Source: Basidiobolus meristosporus CBS 931.73 | Taxonomy: Eukaryota > Basidiobolomycota > Basidiobolomycetes > Basidiobolales > Basidiobolaceae | Length of the DNA stretch: 64,000 nt | Assembly (NCBI GenBank): GCA_002104905.1 | Contig: MCFE01000325.1 | Coordinates: 30,733-94,732 of the forward strand | Direction: 5' to 3' | Part shown: in pieces, positions 9,290-20,205 of the stretch | Layout: the number at the start of each line of letters is the position of its first letter | How positions within the stretch are numbered: position 1 is the stretch's first letter | Position numbers and translations under genes: made by a program | Notes under the pieces: generated by a model | What the model saw: only the letters and a program-made list of their open reading frames with translations | What the model was told of the DNA's origin: nothing | Database searches by the model: none

Positions 9290-10914
9290 AGTGTCAAGCT
9301 CTCTGCCCCATGGACAAGACTACTTTGATTCAGCACCATTAGAGACAGCATAGGAAGTATTACAAGGATCATGGCCAGTGTTTTGCCACACAATTCATAT
9401 TTGACCATTCATCAGTCACTACTGTGCCAACAATATCTTGGAGGCCACTTTATACTCAATAGCAGCACCTGGCTGTACTTGTCACCTTGCACATACTGAG
9501 TCAGGTGAGTTTGTGACATCCTTAGGCTCACCCCAGCCTTCAGAATATGGCACACAGTGTGATAGCTTTGAAGAAGCAGGCTTACTGATGGATTGTGAGC
9601 CTATCTCCTCTAACAACAGTACCATGCATGAGTGTAGCAAAATCCCATCATGCAATGAGACAACACCCATGGAAGAGAATTACAAGGATACTTTAAGAAG
9701 TCAAGTGAGCCCAGTAATCCATATACTGGTGAGTGATGTGATGTTGTGGCAAGTGAAATGGCATGTTCCCACTAATTTCAGTAATGGGGGCTTTGAGAAT
9801 CTACTATAAGTTCTTGTCAAGATCATCCTTGGATGCAACTTACTGTGTGCATATCATAAATAGACAACCTTCATGCAGCTGGCAACATATGACCCTGAGA
9901 ATGTCCTGATACCAGCATGTGTTAACAGCTGCATGCCATTCACATCAGAAAATGCCACCATTGCAAGGAGTCTAACTTGTCCAAAATCCATCACCATTGA
10001 GGGAAAGCATCATTCACACTCTGCATTCATCCCAGTAATACCCTTTCTAAAGAAGCTTCTACAGTCTGACAAGTATTGTGACACTATCAAGTACTACACT
10101 CAGTATGAATCAAGCACAAACATATCCAACATATCTGATGGCAAACATTGCAAACAGCCAAGAAGCAAGGGCTACTCTGAAGGTATGTATCACCATGCCC
10201 TTGCCTTAGCACTTGATGGATTCTCATTAAACAAGTGGTCTGCTGGCAAATTCTGCTTACCACTGATTATCCTCAACCTTAATCTGCCACCTATCTTACA
10301 GTATCAGAGCAGAAATATGATGATAGTCTCACTGGTATCTGGGCCTAAATCATTGTCCAACCTGGATAGCTACCTTTGCTAATGCTGGATGAGTTTGGTA
10401 TGATTTTCCGTGAGATAAGGGTAAATGGCCATCATGTCAAAGCACATATTACTATCTGCATTGAAGATACACCAGCCATCAGTAAAAATGCCATCTTTTC
10501 TGGGCAAAATGGATAGTATAGTTGTCATATGTGTGAGGCCCAGGGGACTTACTCCATTACCCAATCACTAACACCAAGAGCTTCATCTTTCACATAGGGA
10601 ACATATGGAAGTCAGCATGCAATTGCAGCAAAGTTGACAAGCTAAAAGCCATCAGCAAGAATATGGAATTAATTAGAAACCAGGGATACTTAAGATAGAG
10701 GGCATCTGTTGGAGCAAAAGCATTCCACTGGGAGCAATGCATTTGCTTTTCAACAATATCTATATACTGCTGACCAAGTTGTACATGGGGCATTTCAAGC
10801 TAAATGCACCCTTTGAGATACCAGAGAAGTTTGAAAGAATTAGCAAGACATTACAGAATATGCATGGCCCTAAGTACTGCTCAGGAGCTCAAATCAACAT
10901 TCCTCCACATATGC
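9290..10914 (+). pseudogene. Tnp2-family transposase of T1, truncated and with stops
   Basis: Reads through a zinc-finger-like N-terminus, then an acidic linker (QPSEYGTQCDSFEE), then the conserved Tnp2 block: ALALDGFSLNKW, LIILNLNLPP, NMMIVSLVSGPKSL, and in a shifted frame KAHITICIEDTPAIS with a CHMCEARG zinc motif, then GAMHLLFNNI and KLYMGHF. These match the general Tnp2 pattern (DGF, LNLPP, GP-x-P, D-x-PA, C-x2-C) of CACTA/CMC transposases. Frame breaks near 10380 and 10510. The C-terminal third is missing because of the copia-A0 boundary. Confidence 0.7.
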
Positions 10915-11264
10915 TGTTGTAAGAGTCATGGAGATATCGTAAGTGATTAGGGAGGACAAGTAGATTATGTGGTTTTCACTCAATGATTTATTGAATGTAA
11001 AAGTAGTATTTATACTTTTACATGGTATTGGCACTACATGCATGTAAAATAGATTAAGGAAGGTTCCAAGAACATGTGTGCAAAGTTTGGGGCTGTTTGG
11101 ACAACTTTGAGAATTATCATGTTCTGGGTACCTGGTAACTTGGTGAAAATATTCTAAGTAAATCCCAACAAGGAATTTGGTTGGTATTCTCTAGTATTTG
11201 AAGGTAATGATCTAAGTGACTAAGTTAGGTGAATATTTAGGTGGAAATACAAATTTTTACAACA
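10915..11264 (-). repeat. A0 3' LTR
   Basis: 350 bp with TGTTG...CAACA ends, homologous over its length to the LTRs of A1; the polypurine-like stretch CTCCCACTCAGC (minus strand GCTGAGTGGGAG) abuts it. Confidence 0.8.
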
Positions 11265-11275
11265 CTCCCACTCAG

Positions 11276-11655
11276 CTAAATGTTCATACTGACTAGTCCT
11301 AATTGTATACATCCTTGATTATCTTGAAATAAAGTAATAGGCATTTTTTGACATAGGCCTAAATCTGTAAAAAGCTTTCTTAACCACATTGCTTCTTTTG
11401 TAGCTTCACAGGCTGCCATATACTCTGCCTCTGTGGTAGAAAGTGCTATGGTTGGTTGCATTCTTGAATTCCATGGAATTGCTCCTTTACAGTAAAGAAA
11501 GGTGTATCCTGTGGTGGATCTTCTGTCTCCAAATCTCATCCCCAATCAGCTTCAGAGTATCCCACAAGATCCTGTTCTAAATCCTTATAAGTGCATCTTA
11601 GGCAGATATCAGCAGTTCCTTTTAGGTATCTAAAGGTCCACTTAACTGCTGCAAT
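11276..11655 (-). pseudogene. A0 RNase H C-terminal fragment
   Basis: Codes RRSTTGYTFLYCKGAIPW and ALSTTEAEYMAACEATKEAM of the copia RNase H, then the internal deletion noted for A0. Its upstream coding resumes at 17042 on the other side of A1. Confidence 0.8.
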
Positions 11656-12706
11656 TGTTGTAAAAGTTTGTATTTCCACCTAAATATTCACCTAGCTTAG
11701 TCACTTAGATCATTACCTTCAAATCCTAGAGAATACCAACCAAATTCCTTGTTGGGATTTACTTAGAATATTTTCACCAAGTTACCAGGTACCCAGAACA
11801 TGAAAATTCTCAAAGTTGTCCAAACAGCCCCAAACTTTGCACAAATGCTCTTGGGACCTTCCTTAACCTATTTTATGTGTTTGTAATGCCAAGTGTTGTA
11901 TCCAAGAGAAAGTGTAATAAAGCTCTTGAATGGTTTAACTGAACCAAAGGGACAATTAAGTGCAGAATCTTAGAATTGTCAGAGAGTGGTGGAAATATTA
12001 GCAGAAAGATTCTGATCTAATATTGGTCTTGGATATAGCTGGGTTGGCTATAAAGGCAATGATATTTGTTTGCTAGGCAGGCTAGGCTTGGTGTTCTTTG
12101 GAGTGCTAGATATACTAGGCTTGGATAGAAACTGGAACGGAATTGTTGGATTCTTATTTTTGCTGAGACAGAATCTTAATTTCGTTGAGACACACACTAA
12201 ACCAAAAGGTTCAGTAAACTTTATTTATACTTTTCTGATCAAGTTGAATTAGTAAGCGCCAAGGGACTGGATTGATTGAAATCAATTTGGGTGTTCATAG
12301 GTGCATAATATAAATGAAAATTACATCATCAATCAACTGATGTCTTGGCAACTGCACCATGGTTGGATAGATCTCAGATGACTAATCACCTGGGAAGGCT
12401 TGGCAGATAGGTTGATAACGTAATGACCATTTGAAAATAGATCAGGTGTGATCGCTAAAAATAGATTCTGAGGTGGGATAAAATAAACTGTAACTGGGAT
12501 TTGTTATGTTTGGGTTAGGGAAAATCAGTTTGGGTACTAGATTTTCAAACGGAGTAAAATTGGCTAAGTTTTAAATGTTGATGCACAACACCAAGACCAG
12601 GTAAAAGTACAAATACTATTTTTACATTCAGTAAATCATTAAGTGAAAACCACATAATCTACTTGTTCTCCCAATCACTTCCAATATCTCCAAGACTCTT
12701 ACAACA
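11656..12706 (+). repeat. A1 5' LTR, interrupted by S1
   Basis: TGTTGTAAAAGTTTG...CTTACAACA; 349 bp of LTR plus a 697-bp insert and its 5-bp duplication. Confidence 0.88.
11894..12590. mobile_element. S1: 697-bp solo LTR of another family inside the A1 LTR
   Basis: Starts TGTTGTATCC, ends GATGCACAACA and is flanked by CCAAG on both sides (11889-11893 and 12591-12595). It has no coding of note; a CTATAAAGGC box near 12048 and an AATAAA near 11911 could be promoter and poly(A) elements. No other copy of this family was seen in the window. Confidence 0.85.
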
Positions 12707-12717
12707 GGTTATGAGCC
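12707..12717 (+). promoter_or_regulatory. A1 primer-binding site, half-tRNA type
   Basis: GGTTATGAGCC directly follows the LTR. It is the complement of GGCTCATAACC, the anticodon stem-loop of initiator tRNA-Met (CAT anticodon), not of a tRNA 3' CCA end. Drosophila copia and yeast Ty5 prime from such a tRNA half. Confidence 0.7.
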
Positions 12718-12737
12718 TCAAGCTGTCACTCTCTGCA

Positions 12738-13673
12738 ATGTCTACTACTGCTATTATTGAAATTTTTCCCTCTGCTGAAAAGTTGGATGGATTTAACAAC
12801 CAAGTGTGGAAGGTGAAGTTGAAGATGCTGCTACAAGAAAGAGGCCTTTAGGATATATTCATGGAAGAAGAATGCCCTCCTAAAAACGTGGGAGAGAGAG
12901 CCTTAAAGTACTAGAAGAAAGAACAAAGTGCCTTTAACTGCATTTGCCTCAATGTCAAGGACAAATTGCTAATTCAATCCTCAAGAGCAAAAATGGCAAA
13001 GAATGCCTAGAAAGCATTAGAAGACACCAACAAGACATGTTTGGCTGCCAAGAAGATGTATCTGAGACAGAAATTCTTTATTACAAAGATGCTGCCAGGA
13101 GAAGAAATGAAAAATCTAATTAACAGAAATACCCTGCTGGTAGATGAGATGGAATCTTTTGGCATACCAACTACTGATGAGGATGTGATAGTTACCATCC
13201 TGAATAGGCTGACAGACAAGTTTCAGGGCCTTGTATCAGCCCTAGAGTCCAGAACTGAAGACTTGACCTTAAATTACTTATATGGAAGGCTCCTGGATGA
13301 AGATTTAAGAAAGTCAAGCACTAATAAGAAGGAAGAAGAAAATGCTTTAATAAGCAATGATAACCAACAAAGGAGGTACCCAAGAACCTACAAAGACAAC
13401 AGCAATCTGTTTTGTAACTACTGCAAAAGGAAAGGACACACATCAGACCAGTATCTCAAAAAGAAAGATAATCAGCAAAAGAAGCCTGAATATGGAAATG
13501 CTGCAACAACTGAAGATAGACTATTCATATCTGCACTAAATATGACTACAAACAAGGATTTTCAGATATGGTATATAGACTTTGGAGCATCTCAACATGT
13601 TACACACCAAAAAGAACTTTTTACCCAATATCAAGAAATTCCAATCAAGAAGGTTATCATGGGTGACAATTGA
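12738..13673 (+). pseudogene. A1 gag and protease N-terminal part
   Basis: ATG at 12738 opens MSTTAIIEIF and LDGFNNQVWKVKLKM, the usual start of copia gag. A TAG follows at about 12849 and others near 12912 and 13008. The longer frame 13041-13673 carries the zinc knuckle CNYCKRKGHTSDQY (the last Cys of CX2CX4HX4C is Tyr, so it is damaged) and the protease active-site region WYIDFGASQHV, where Asp-Ser-Gly has become Asp-Phe-Gly. It ends in a TGA after MGDN. Confidence 0.8.
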
Positions 13674-16600
13674 ACACCTGATGCAGTGGGAGAAGGAACT
13701 ATTCAAGTAAACCTTAGAAGCAGTGAAGGAAACCATACACTGACCTTTAAAGAACTACTCTATGTACCAGAAATAGCCAAGAACCTACTCTCTGTAAGCA
13801 AGGCCACAGCAGAAGGACTCAGTTCCAGTTTTGACAATTCTGGATGCAGGATCACTGATCAATATGGTGCTCATATTGCTTTGGGCATCAGAGATTGGAA
13901 TCTATACAGGTTGACTTATATTCCATCATATCTGGAAGCCAATATAAGTAACTTAAATAAAGAAACACCTATGCTTTGGCATAGGAGAATTGGACACATC
14001 AATTCTGATTTTTTTTGTAAAATGATCAAAGATCAGCTAATTTCTGGAGTGAAAATTGATCCCACAGCTAATTTGGGGTACTGTGAAGCCTGCATATATG
14101 GGAAACAAGCCAGACAGCTGTTCAAGAGCTCAGGGTTAATCAAAACTAATCAAAAATTAGATCTAATTCACTCAGATCTGTGTGGACCTGTGCAAAATTT
14201 ATCCTTAGGTGGGATGAAGTATTTAATCACTTTTATTGATGATTATACAAGATACATGTGGGTTTACTTCATAAAGAGAAAGAAAGAAGCTCTGTCTAAG
14301 CTTGGGGAGTTTAAAGCCATGGTGGAGAGAGAAACTGGTGAAAAAATCAAGAAAATACTCTCTGACCATGGTGGAGAATATACCTCAAAACTCTTCATCC
14401 ACTTCTGCAAAATTCATGGGATAAAGCAAGAGCCTACTGTACCATACTCCCCACAGCAAAATGGAGTGGCAGAACGTGCTAACAGATCAATAATTGATAT
14501 AGCAAGATCTATGATCCATGATCAAAAATTATCCTATGATTTTTGGGCGGAATCAGTTGCCACAGCTGTGTACCTTAAGAATAGGAGTTATAATAGAATA
14601 CTTTGTGATTCTACTCCATTTGAAGCGTGATATGGATACAGACCAAGCTCAGAACATCTAAGAATATTTGAGTGTACAGCATATGCCAAAAAACTGGCCG
14701 GAAATCAGTCAAAATTTGAGCCAAAAAGTATAAATGCATATTTTTGGGCTACTGCAATGAGAGTGAGGCATAAAAACTCTACAATACCAAAGCAAAGAAG
14801 TTAATCAAGTCTAGGGATGTATTTTATGATGAAAATTCAAAATTTTCACAAAGAATGACATCAGATGATGACTAAAATTTGATCTCAAGTCCACCAATTG
14901 TCAGGATTGAATCAGAGCAAAACAATGAAAGTTTTTCCATTACAGAGAACTCTACAACCATGGTTCAGCCTGAAGCAGTGCCCAGGAATATCCCAGAAGT
15001 GATCTTTGCAGTATCAAATGCCTGGAGATCCAATTGAACAAGAAATAGCCCAAATTACTATATCAATGAGGGTACAAACTTAGCCTATGCCTATTCAGAC
15101 CCTATTGCTAAGCCCCAGACTGTAAAAGAGGCCCTAAATAGCCCTCAGACAAAGCTTTGGAGATCTCTAATGACTGAGAAATATCAGGCCCTGATGGAAA
15201 ATCAAACTTGGGACTTAGTCAAATTAACAATCAACCAAAAATCAATTAGACACAGATGGGTCTTCAAGACAAAATATAAGGCTGATGGTACAATTGAAAG
15301 ATACAAAGCAAGACTTGTGGCCAAAGGATACTCTCAAACGAAAGGACCTGACTATACTGAGATCTTTGCACCGGTAGCCAAATTTAATTCCATCAGATTA
15401 ATATTGGCTATTGCAGCCAAATAAAAGTTTTTTATTCATCGAATGGATGTAATAACTGCATTTTTGAATGGAGAACTTGATGAGGACAAATATATGGGCC
15501 AACCAGATGGGTTTGTTAACCAAGATAACCCCCATTTGGTCTGCAAGCTTAAAAAGTTACTATATGGTCTCAAACAATCACCCAGAGCCTGGAATTGCAC
15601 AATAGATTCTTATTTAGAATCTTTGAGTTTCAAAAGGAGTAATGCTAACTATAGTATATACTATAAGCCAGATAGAGCAAATCCAGTTCTATTAGCTCTA
15701 TATGTGGATGATCTTATTATAGCCGCCAATAACCTAGAAACATTGGAAGAGACTAAGTCCAGCCTATCTAAGGAGTTCAAGATGTCCTATATAGGAGAAC
15801 TTAATTATTACTTAAGGATTGAGTTCTCTGTAGACAGAAGTACCCAGACTATCACCCTAAGTCAATCTAAGTATATTCAAGATATACTGAAGAAGTACCA
15901 AATGGAAGACTGTAAACCGGCAGCTACCCCAATGGAAACAAACCTTAACTTGGTCAAAACTCAACCAAATCAAGAGAGCTTGGTGCCATCTGAAAGCCCT
16001 GACTTTCCTTATCAATCTATGGGTGGCAGTTTGATGTATATCGTGCTTGGAACACGTCAAGATATCTCATATTCAGTGGGAGTTGTCAGCCAACATAATC
16101 AGAACTATGGATCTGATCATATTGCAGCAGTTAAGTGGATTTTGAGATACCTAAAAGGAACTGCTGATATCTGCTTAAAATACACTTATAAGGATTCAGA
16201 ACAGGATCTTGTGGGATACTCTGATGCTGATTGGGGACAAAATTTAGAAGACAGAAGATCCACTACAAGATACACCTTTCTTTACTGTAAAGGAGCAATT
16301 TCATGGAATTCAAGAATGCAACCAACCATAGCACTTTCTACCACAGAGGCTGAGTATATGGCAGCCTGTGAAGCTACAAAAGAAGTAATGTGGTTAAGAA
16401 AGCTTTTTACAGATTTAGGCCTATGTCAAAAAATGCCTATTACTTTATTTCAAGATAATCAAGGATGTATACAATTAGGTAGAAATCCAACTTTTCATGC
16501 TAGAACCAAGCACATAGATATTAGACATCATTTCATATGTGAAGCTATAGAGAGTCACCTAGTTAGCTTAGTTTACTGTCCTACAGATGAAATGATTGCA

Positions 16601-16681
16601 GACATACTTACCAAACCATTAGCTAGAGACAAGTATGAATATCTTAGGTCAGAATTGGGACTAGTCAGTAGGAACATTTAG
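13674..16681 (+). pseudogene. A1 pol: protease end, integrase, reverse transcriptase, RNase H
   Basis: Frame 13686-14630 holds the integrase zinc-binding HRRIGHI...CEACIYGKQ and core (LIHSDLCGP, FIDDYTRYMWVYF, DHGGEYTS, QQNGVAERANR). A TGA at 14628 and a damaged linker follow. RT lies in 15170-15424 and 15443-16681 (RHRWVFKTKY, AFLNGELDED, YGLKQSPRAW, YVDDLII), then RNase H (GYSDADWG, LSTTEAEYMA, TKHIDIRHHF). A TAA at 15422-15424 splits the RT. Not able to yield a whole polyprotein. Confidence 0.85.
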
Positions 16682-16692
16682 CTGAGTGGGAG

Positions 16693-17041
16693 TGTTGTAA
16701 AAATTTGTATTTCCACCTAAATATTCACCTGACTTAGTCACTTAGATCATTACCTTCAAATACTAGAGAATACCAACCAAATTCCTTGTTGGGATTTACT
16801 TGGAATATTTTCACCAAATTACCAGGTACCCAGAACATGAAAATTCTCAAAGTTGTCCAAACAGCCCCAAACTTTGCACAAATGCTCTTGAGACCTTCCT
16901 TAACCTATTCTATGTGTTTGTAATGACAAGACCAGGTAAAAGTACAAATACTATTTTTACATTCAATAAATCATTAAGTGAAAACCACATAATCTACTTG
17001 TTCTCCCAGTCACTCCCAATATCTCCAAGACTCTTACAACA
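16693..17041 (+). repeat. A1 3' LTR
   Basis: 349 bp, TGTTG...CAACA, preceded by the purine-rich GCTGAGTGGGAG at 16681-16692. Confidence 0.9.
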
Positions 17042-20000
17042 GCAATATGATCAGGTCCATAGTTCTGATTATGCTTGCTGACAGCTTCCACTGCATATGA
17101 GACATCTAGACATGTTCCAGTCATGATATACATCAGACTGCCAACTATATATTGATAAGAAAAGTCAGGGCTTTCAGATGGCACCAAGCTCTCTTGATTT
17201 GGTCAAGTTTCAACCAAGTTAAGGTTTGTTTCCATTGGGGAAGCTGCCAGTTTACAATCTTCCATTTTATACTTCTTTAGTATATCTTGAATATAATTGT
17301 ACTGGCTTAGGGTAATAGTCTGGGTACTTCTGTCTATGGAAAGCTTAATCCCAAAGTAGTAACTGAGCTCTCCTAGATTGGACATCTTGAACTCCTTAGA
17401 TAGGCTGGATTAAGTCTCTTCCAATATTTTGAGGTTATTGGCGGCTATAATAAGATCATCAACATATAGAGCTAATAGAACTGGATTTGCTCTATCTGGC
17501 TTATAGTATATACTATAGTTAGCATTACTCCTTTTGAAACTCAAAGATTCTAAATAAGAATCTATTGTGCAATTCCAGGCTCTGGGTGATTGTTTGAGAC
17601 CATATAGTAACTTTTTAAGCTTGCAGACCAAATGGGGGTTATCTTGGTTAACAAACCCATCCAGCTGGCCCATATACATGTCCTCATCAAATTCTTCATT
17701 CAAAAATGCAGCTTTTATATCCATTCGATGAATAAAAAACTTTTATTTGGCTGCAATAGCCAATATTAATCTGATGGAATTAAATTTGGCTACCGGTGCA
17801 AAGATCTCAGTATAGTCAGGTCCTTTTGTTTGAGAGTATCCTTTGGCCACAAGTCTTGCTTTGTATCTTTCAATTGTACCATCAGCCTTATATTTTGTCT
17901 TGAAGACCCATCTGCGTCTAATTGATTTTTGGTTGATTGTTAATTTGACTAAGTCCCAAGTTTGATTTTCCATCAGGGCCTGATATTTCTCAGTCATTAG
18001 AGATCTCCAAAGCTTTGTCTGAGGGCTATTTAGGGCCTCTTTTACAGTCTGGGGCTTAGCAATAGGGTCTGAATAGGCATAGGCTAAGTTTGTACCCTCA
18101 TTGATATAGTAATTTGGGCTATTTCTTGTTCAATTGGATCTCCAGGCATTTGATACTGCAAAGATCACTTCTGGGATATTCCTGGGCACTGCTTCAGGCT
18201 GAACCATGGTTGTAGAGTTCTCTGTAATGGAAAAACTTTCATTGTTTTGCTCTGATTCAATCCTGACAATTGGTGGACTTGAGATCAAATTTTAGTCATC
18301 ATCTGATGTCATTCTTTGTGAAAATTTTGAATTTTCATCATAAAATACATCCCTAGACTTGATTAACTTCTTTGCTTTGGTATTGTAGAGTTTTTATGCC
18401 TCACTCTCATTGCAGTAGCCCAAAAATATGCATTTATACTTTTTGGCTCAAATTTTGACTGATTTCCGGCCAGTTTCTTGGCATATGCTGTACACCCATA
18501 TATTCTTAGACATTCTGCAATTGATCTGCATTCATACCATACTTCAAATGGAGTAGAATCACAAAGTATTCTGTTATAACTTCTATCTTCAAGGTATACA
18601 GCTGTGGCAACTGATTCCGCTCAAAAATCATACAATAATTTTCAATCATGGATCTTAGATCTTGCTATATCAATTATTGATCTGTTAGCACATTCTACTA
18701 CTTCATTTTGCTGCAGGGAGTATGGTACAGTAGTCTCTTGCTTTATCCCATGAATTTTGCAGAAGTGGATGAAGAGTTTTGAGGTATAATCTCCACCATA
18801 GTCAGAGCATATTTTCTTGATTTTTTCACCTGTTTCTCTCTCCACCATGGCTTTAAACTCCCCAAGCTTAGACAGAGCTTCTTTCTTTCTCTCCATGAAG
18901 TAAACCCACATGTATCTTGTATAATCATCAATAAAAGTGATTAAATACTTCATCCCACCTAAGGATAAATTTTGCATAGGTCCACACAGATCTGAGTGAA
19001 TTAGATCTAATTTTTGATTAGTTTTGATTTACCCAGAGCTCTTGAACAGTTGTCTGGTTTGTTTTCCATGTATGCAGGCTTCACAGTACTTCAAATCATC
19101 TGGGGATCAGCTTTCATGCCAAAAATTAGCTAATCTTTGATCATTTTGCACCAAAAATCAAAATTGATGCGTCCAGATCTTCTGTGCCAAAGCATTGGTG
19201 TTTCTTCATTTACATTACCTATATTGGCTTCCAAATATGATGGAATATGAGTCAACTTGTACAGATTTGGATATCCAATACCCAAAGCAATATGGGCACC
19301 ATTTTGATCAGTGATCTTGCATCCAGAATTGTCAAAGCTGAAATTGAGTCTTTCTCCAGTGGCCTTGCTTACAGATAGTAGATTCTTGGCTCTTTCTGGT
19401 GCATAGAGTACTTCTTTAAAGGTCAGTGTATGGCTTCCTTCAATGCATCTAAGGTTTACTTGGATAGTTCCTTCTCCCACTGCATCAAGTGTTCTATCAA
19501 TACCCATTTAAACCTACTTAATTGGAATTTCTTGATATTGGGTAAAAAGTTCTTTTTAGTGTGTAACATGTTGAGATGCTCCAAAGTCTATATACCATAT
19601 CTGAAAATCCTTGTTTGTAGTCATATTTAGTGCAGATATGAATAGTCTATCTTCAGTTATTGCAGCATTGCCATATTCAGGCTTCTTTTACTGATTATCT
19701 TTCTTTTTAAGACACCGGTCTGATGTGTGTCCTTTCCCTTTGCAGTAGTTGCAAAACAGGTTGCTTTTGTCTTTGTAGGGTGTTGGGTACCTCCTTTGTT
19801 GGTTATCATTGCTTAATAAAGCATTTTCTTCTTCCATCTTATTGGCGCTTGATTTCCTTAATTCTTCATCCAGGAGGCTTCCATATACATAATTCAAGGT
19901 CCAATCTTCAGTTCTGGACTCCAGGGCTAATACAAGGCCCTAACACTCATCTGTCAGGCTATTCAGGATGGCTACTATCACATCCTCATCAGTAGTTGGT

Positions 20001-20183
20001 ACACCCACAGCTTCCATTGCATCTACCAGCAGGGTAATTCTGTTAATTAGATTTTTCATTTATTCTTCTGGTAGCATCTTTGTAGTAAAGAGTTTTTGTC
20101 TTGGATACATCTTCTTGGCAGCTGAACATGTCTGGTAGGTGTCTTCTAATGCTTTCCTGGCATTCTTTGCCATTTTTGCTCTT
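17042..20183 (-). pseudogene. A0 pol and gag, middle part
   Basis: Minus-strand reading gives gag (CNYCKGKGHTSDRC, an intact CX2CX4HX4C knuckle), protease, integrase (LITFIDDYTRYMWVYF), RT (YVDDLII) and the start of RNase H. Many stops. Blocks here are almost identical to A1 while neighbouring blocks are not (see findings). The left edge at 17042 is the A1 target site; the right edge at about 20183 is an abrupt join to copia-B1. Confidence 0.82.
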
Positions 20184-20205
20184 AGAGAGTCTGTCAATCA
20201 GATCT

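Larger units (their letters stand above)
7863..10914 (+). mobile_element. T1: two-gene Tnp2-type DNA transposon, right end cut off by copia-A0
   Basis: Left end reads GACTTGTTCTGTTGGATAGTG, the same 21 bases that terminate the F foldback elements. Inside are an accessory gene on the minus strand and a Tnp2 transposase on the plus strand, separated by about 330 bp that must act as a shared promoter. The copy stops at 10914 where the copia-A0 LTR starts; the sequence beyond A0 does not resume the transposase. From 9841 to 10920 I find one CG dinucleotide only. Confidence 0.65.
11656..17041 (+). mobile_element. A1: full-length copia-A retrotransposon, inactive
   Basis: Bounded by GCAAT at 11651-11655 and 17042-17046, a perfect 5-bp target duplication inside A0. 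Both LTRs are 349 bp once the S1 insertion is removed; I count 12 mismatches (about 3.4%), mostly transitions. Gene order gag, protease, integrase, RT, RNase H is that of Ty1/copia. At least six stops or frame changes break the polyprotein. Confidence 0.9.

Noticed and set aside
12070-12252. 60-codon open frame in S1
   Set aside because: Lies wholly in a solo LTR between perfect target duplications; low-complexity chance frame.
14631-15169. Gap between integrase and RT of A1 as a possible separate gene
   Set aside because: It is the normal variable linker of copia pol with stops; the same stops occur in A0.
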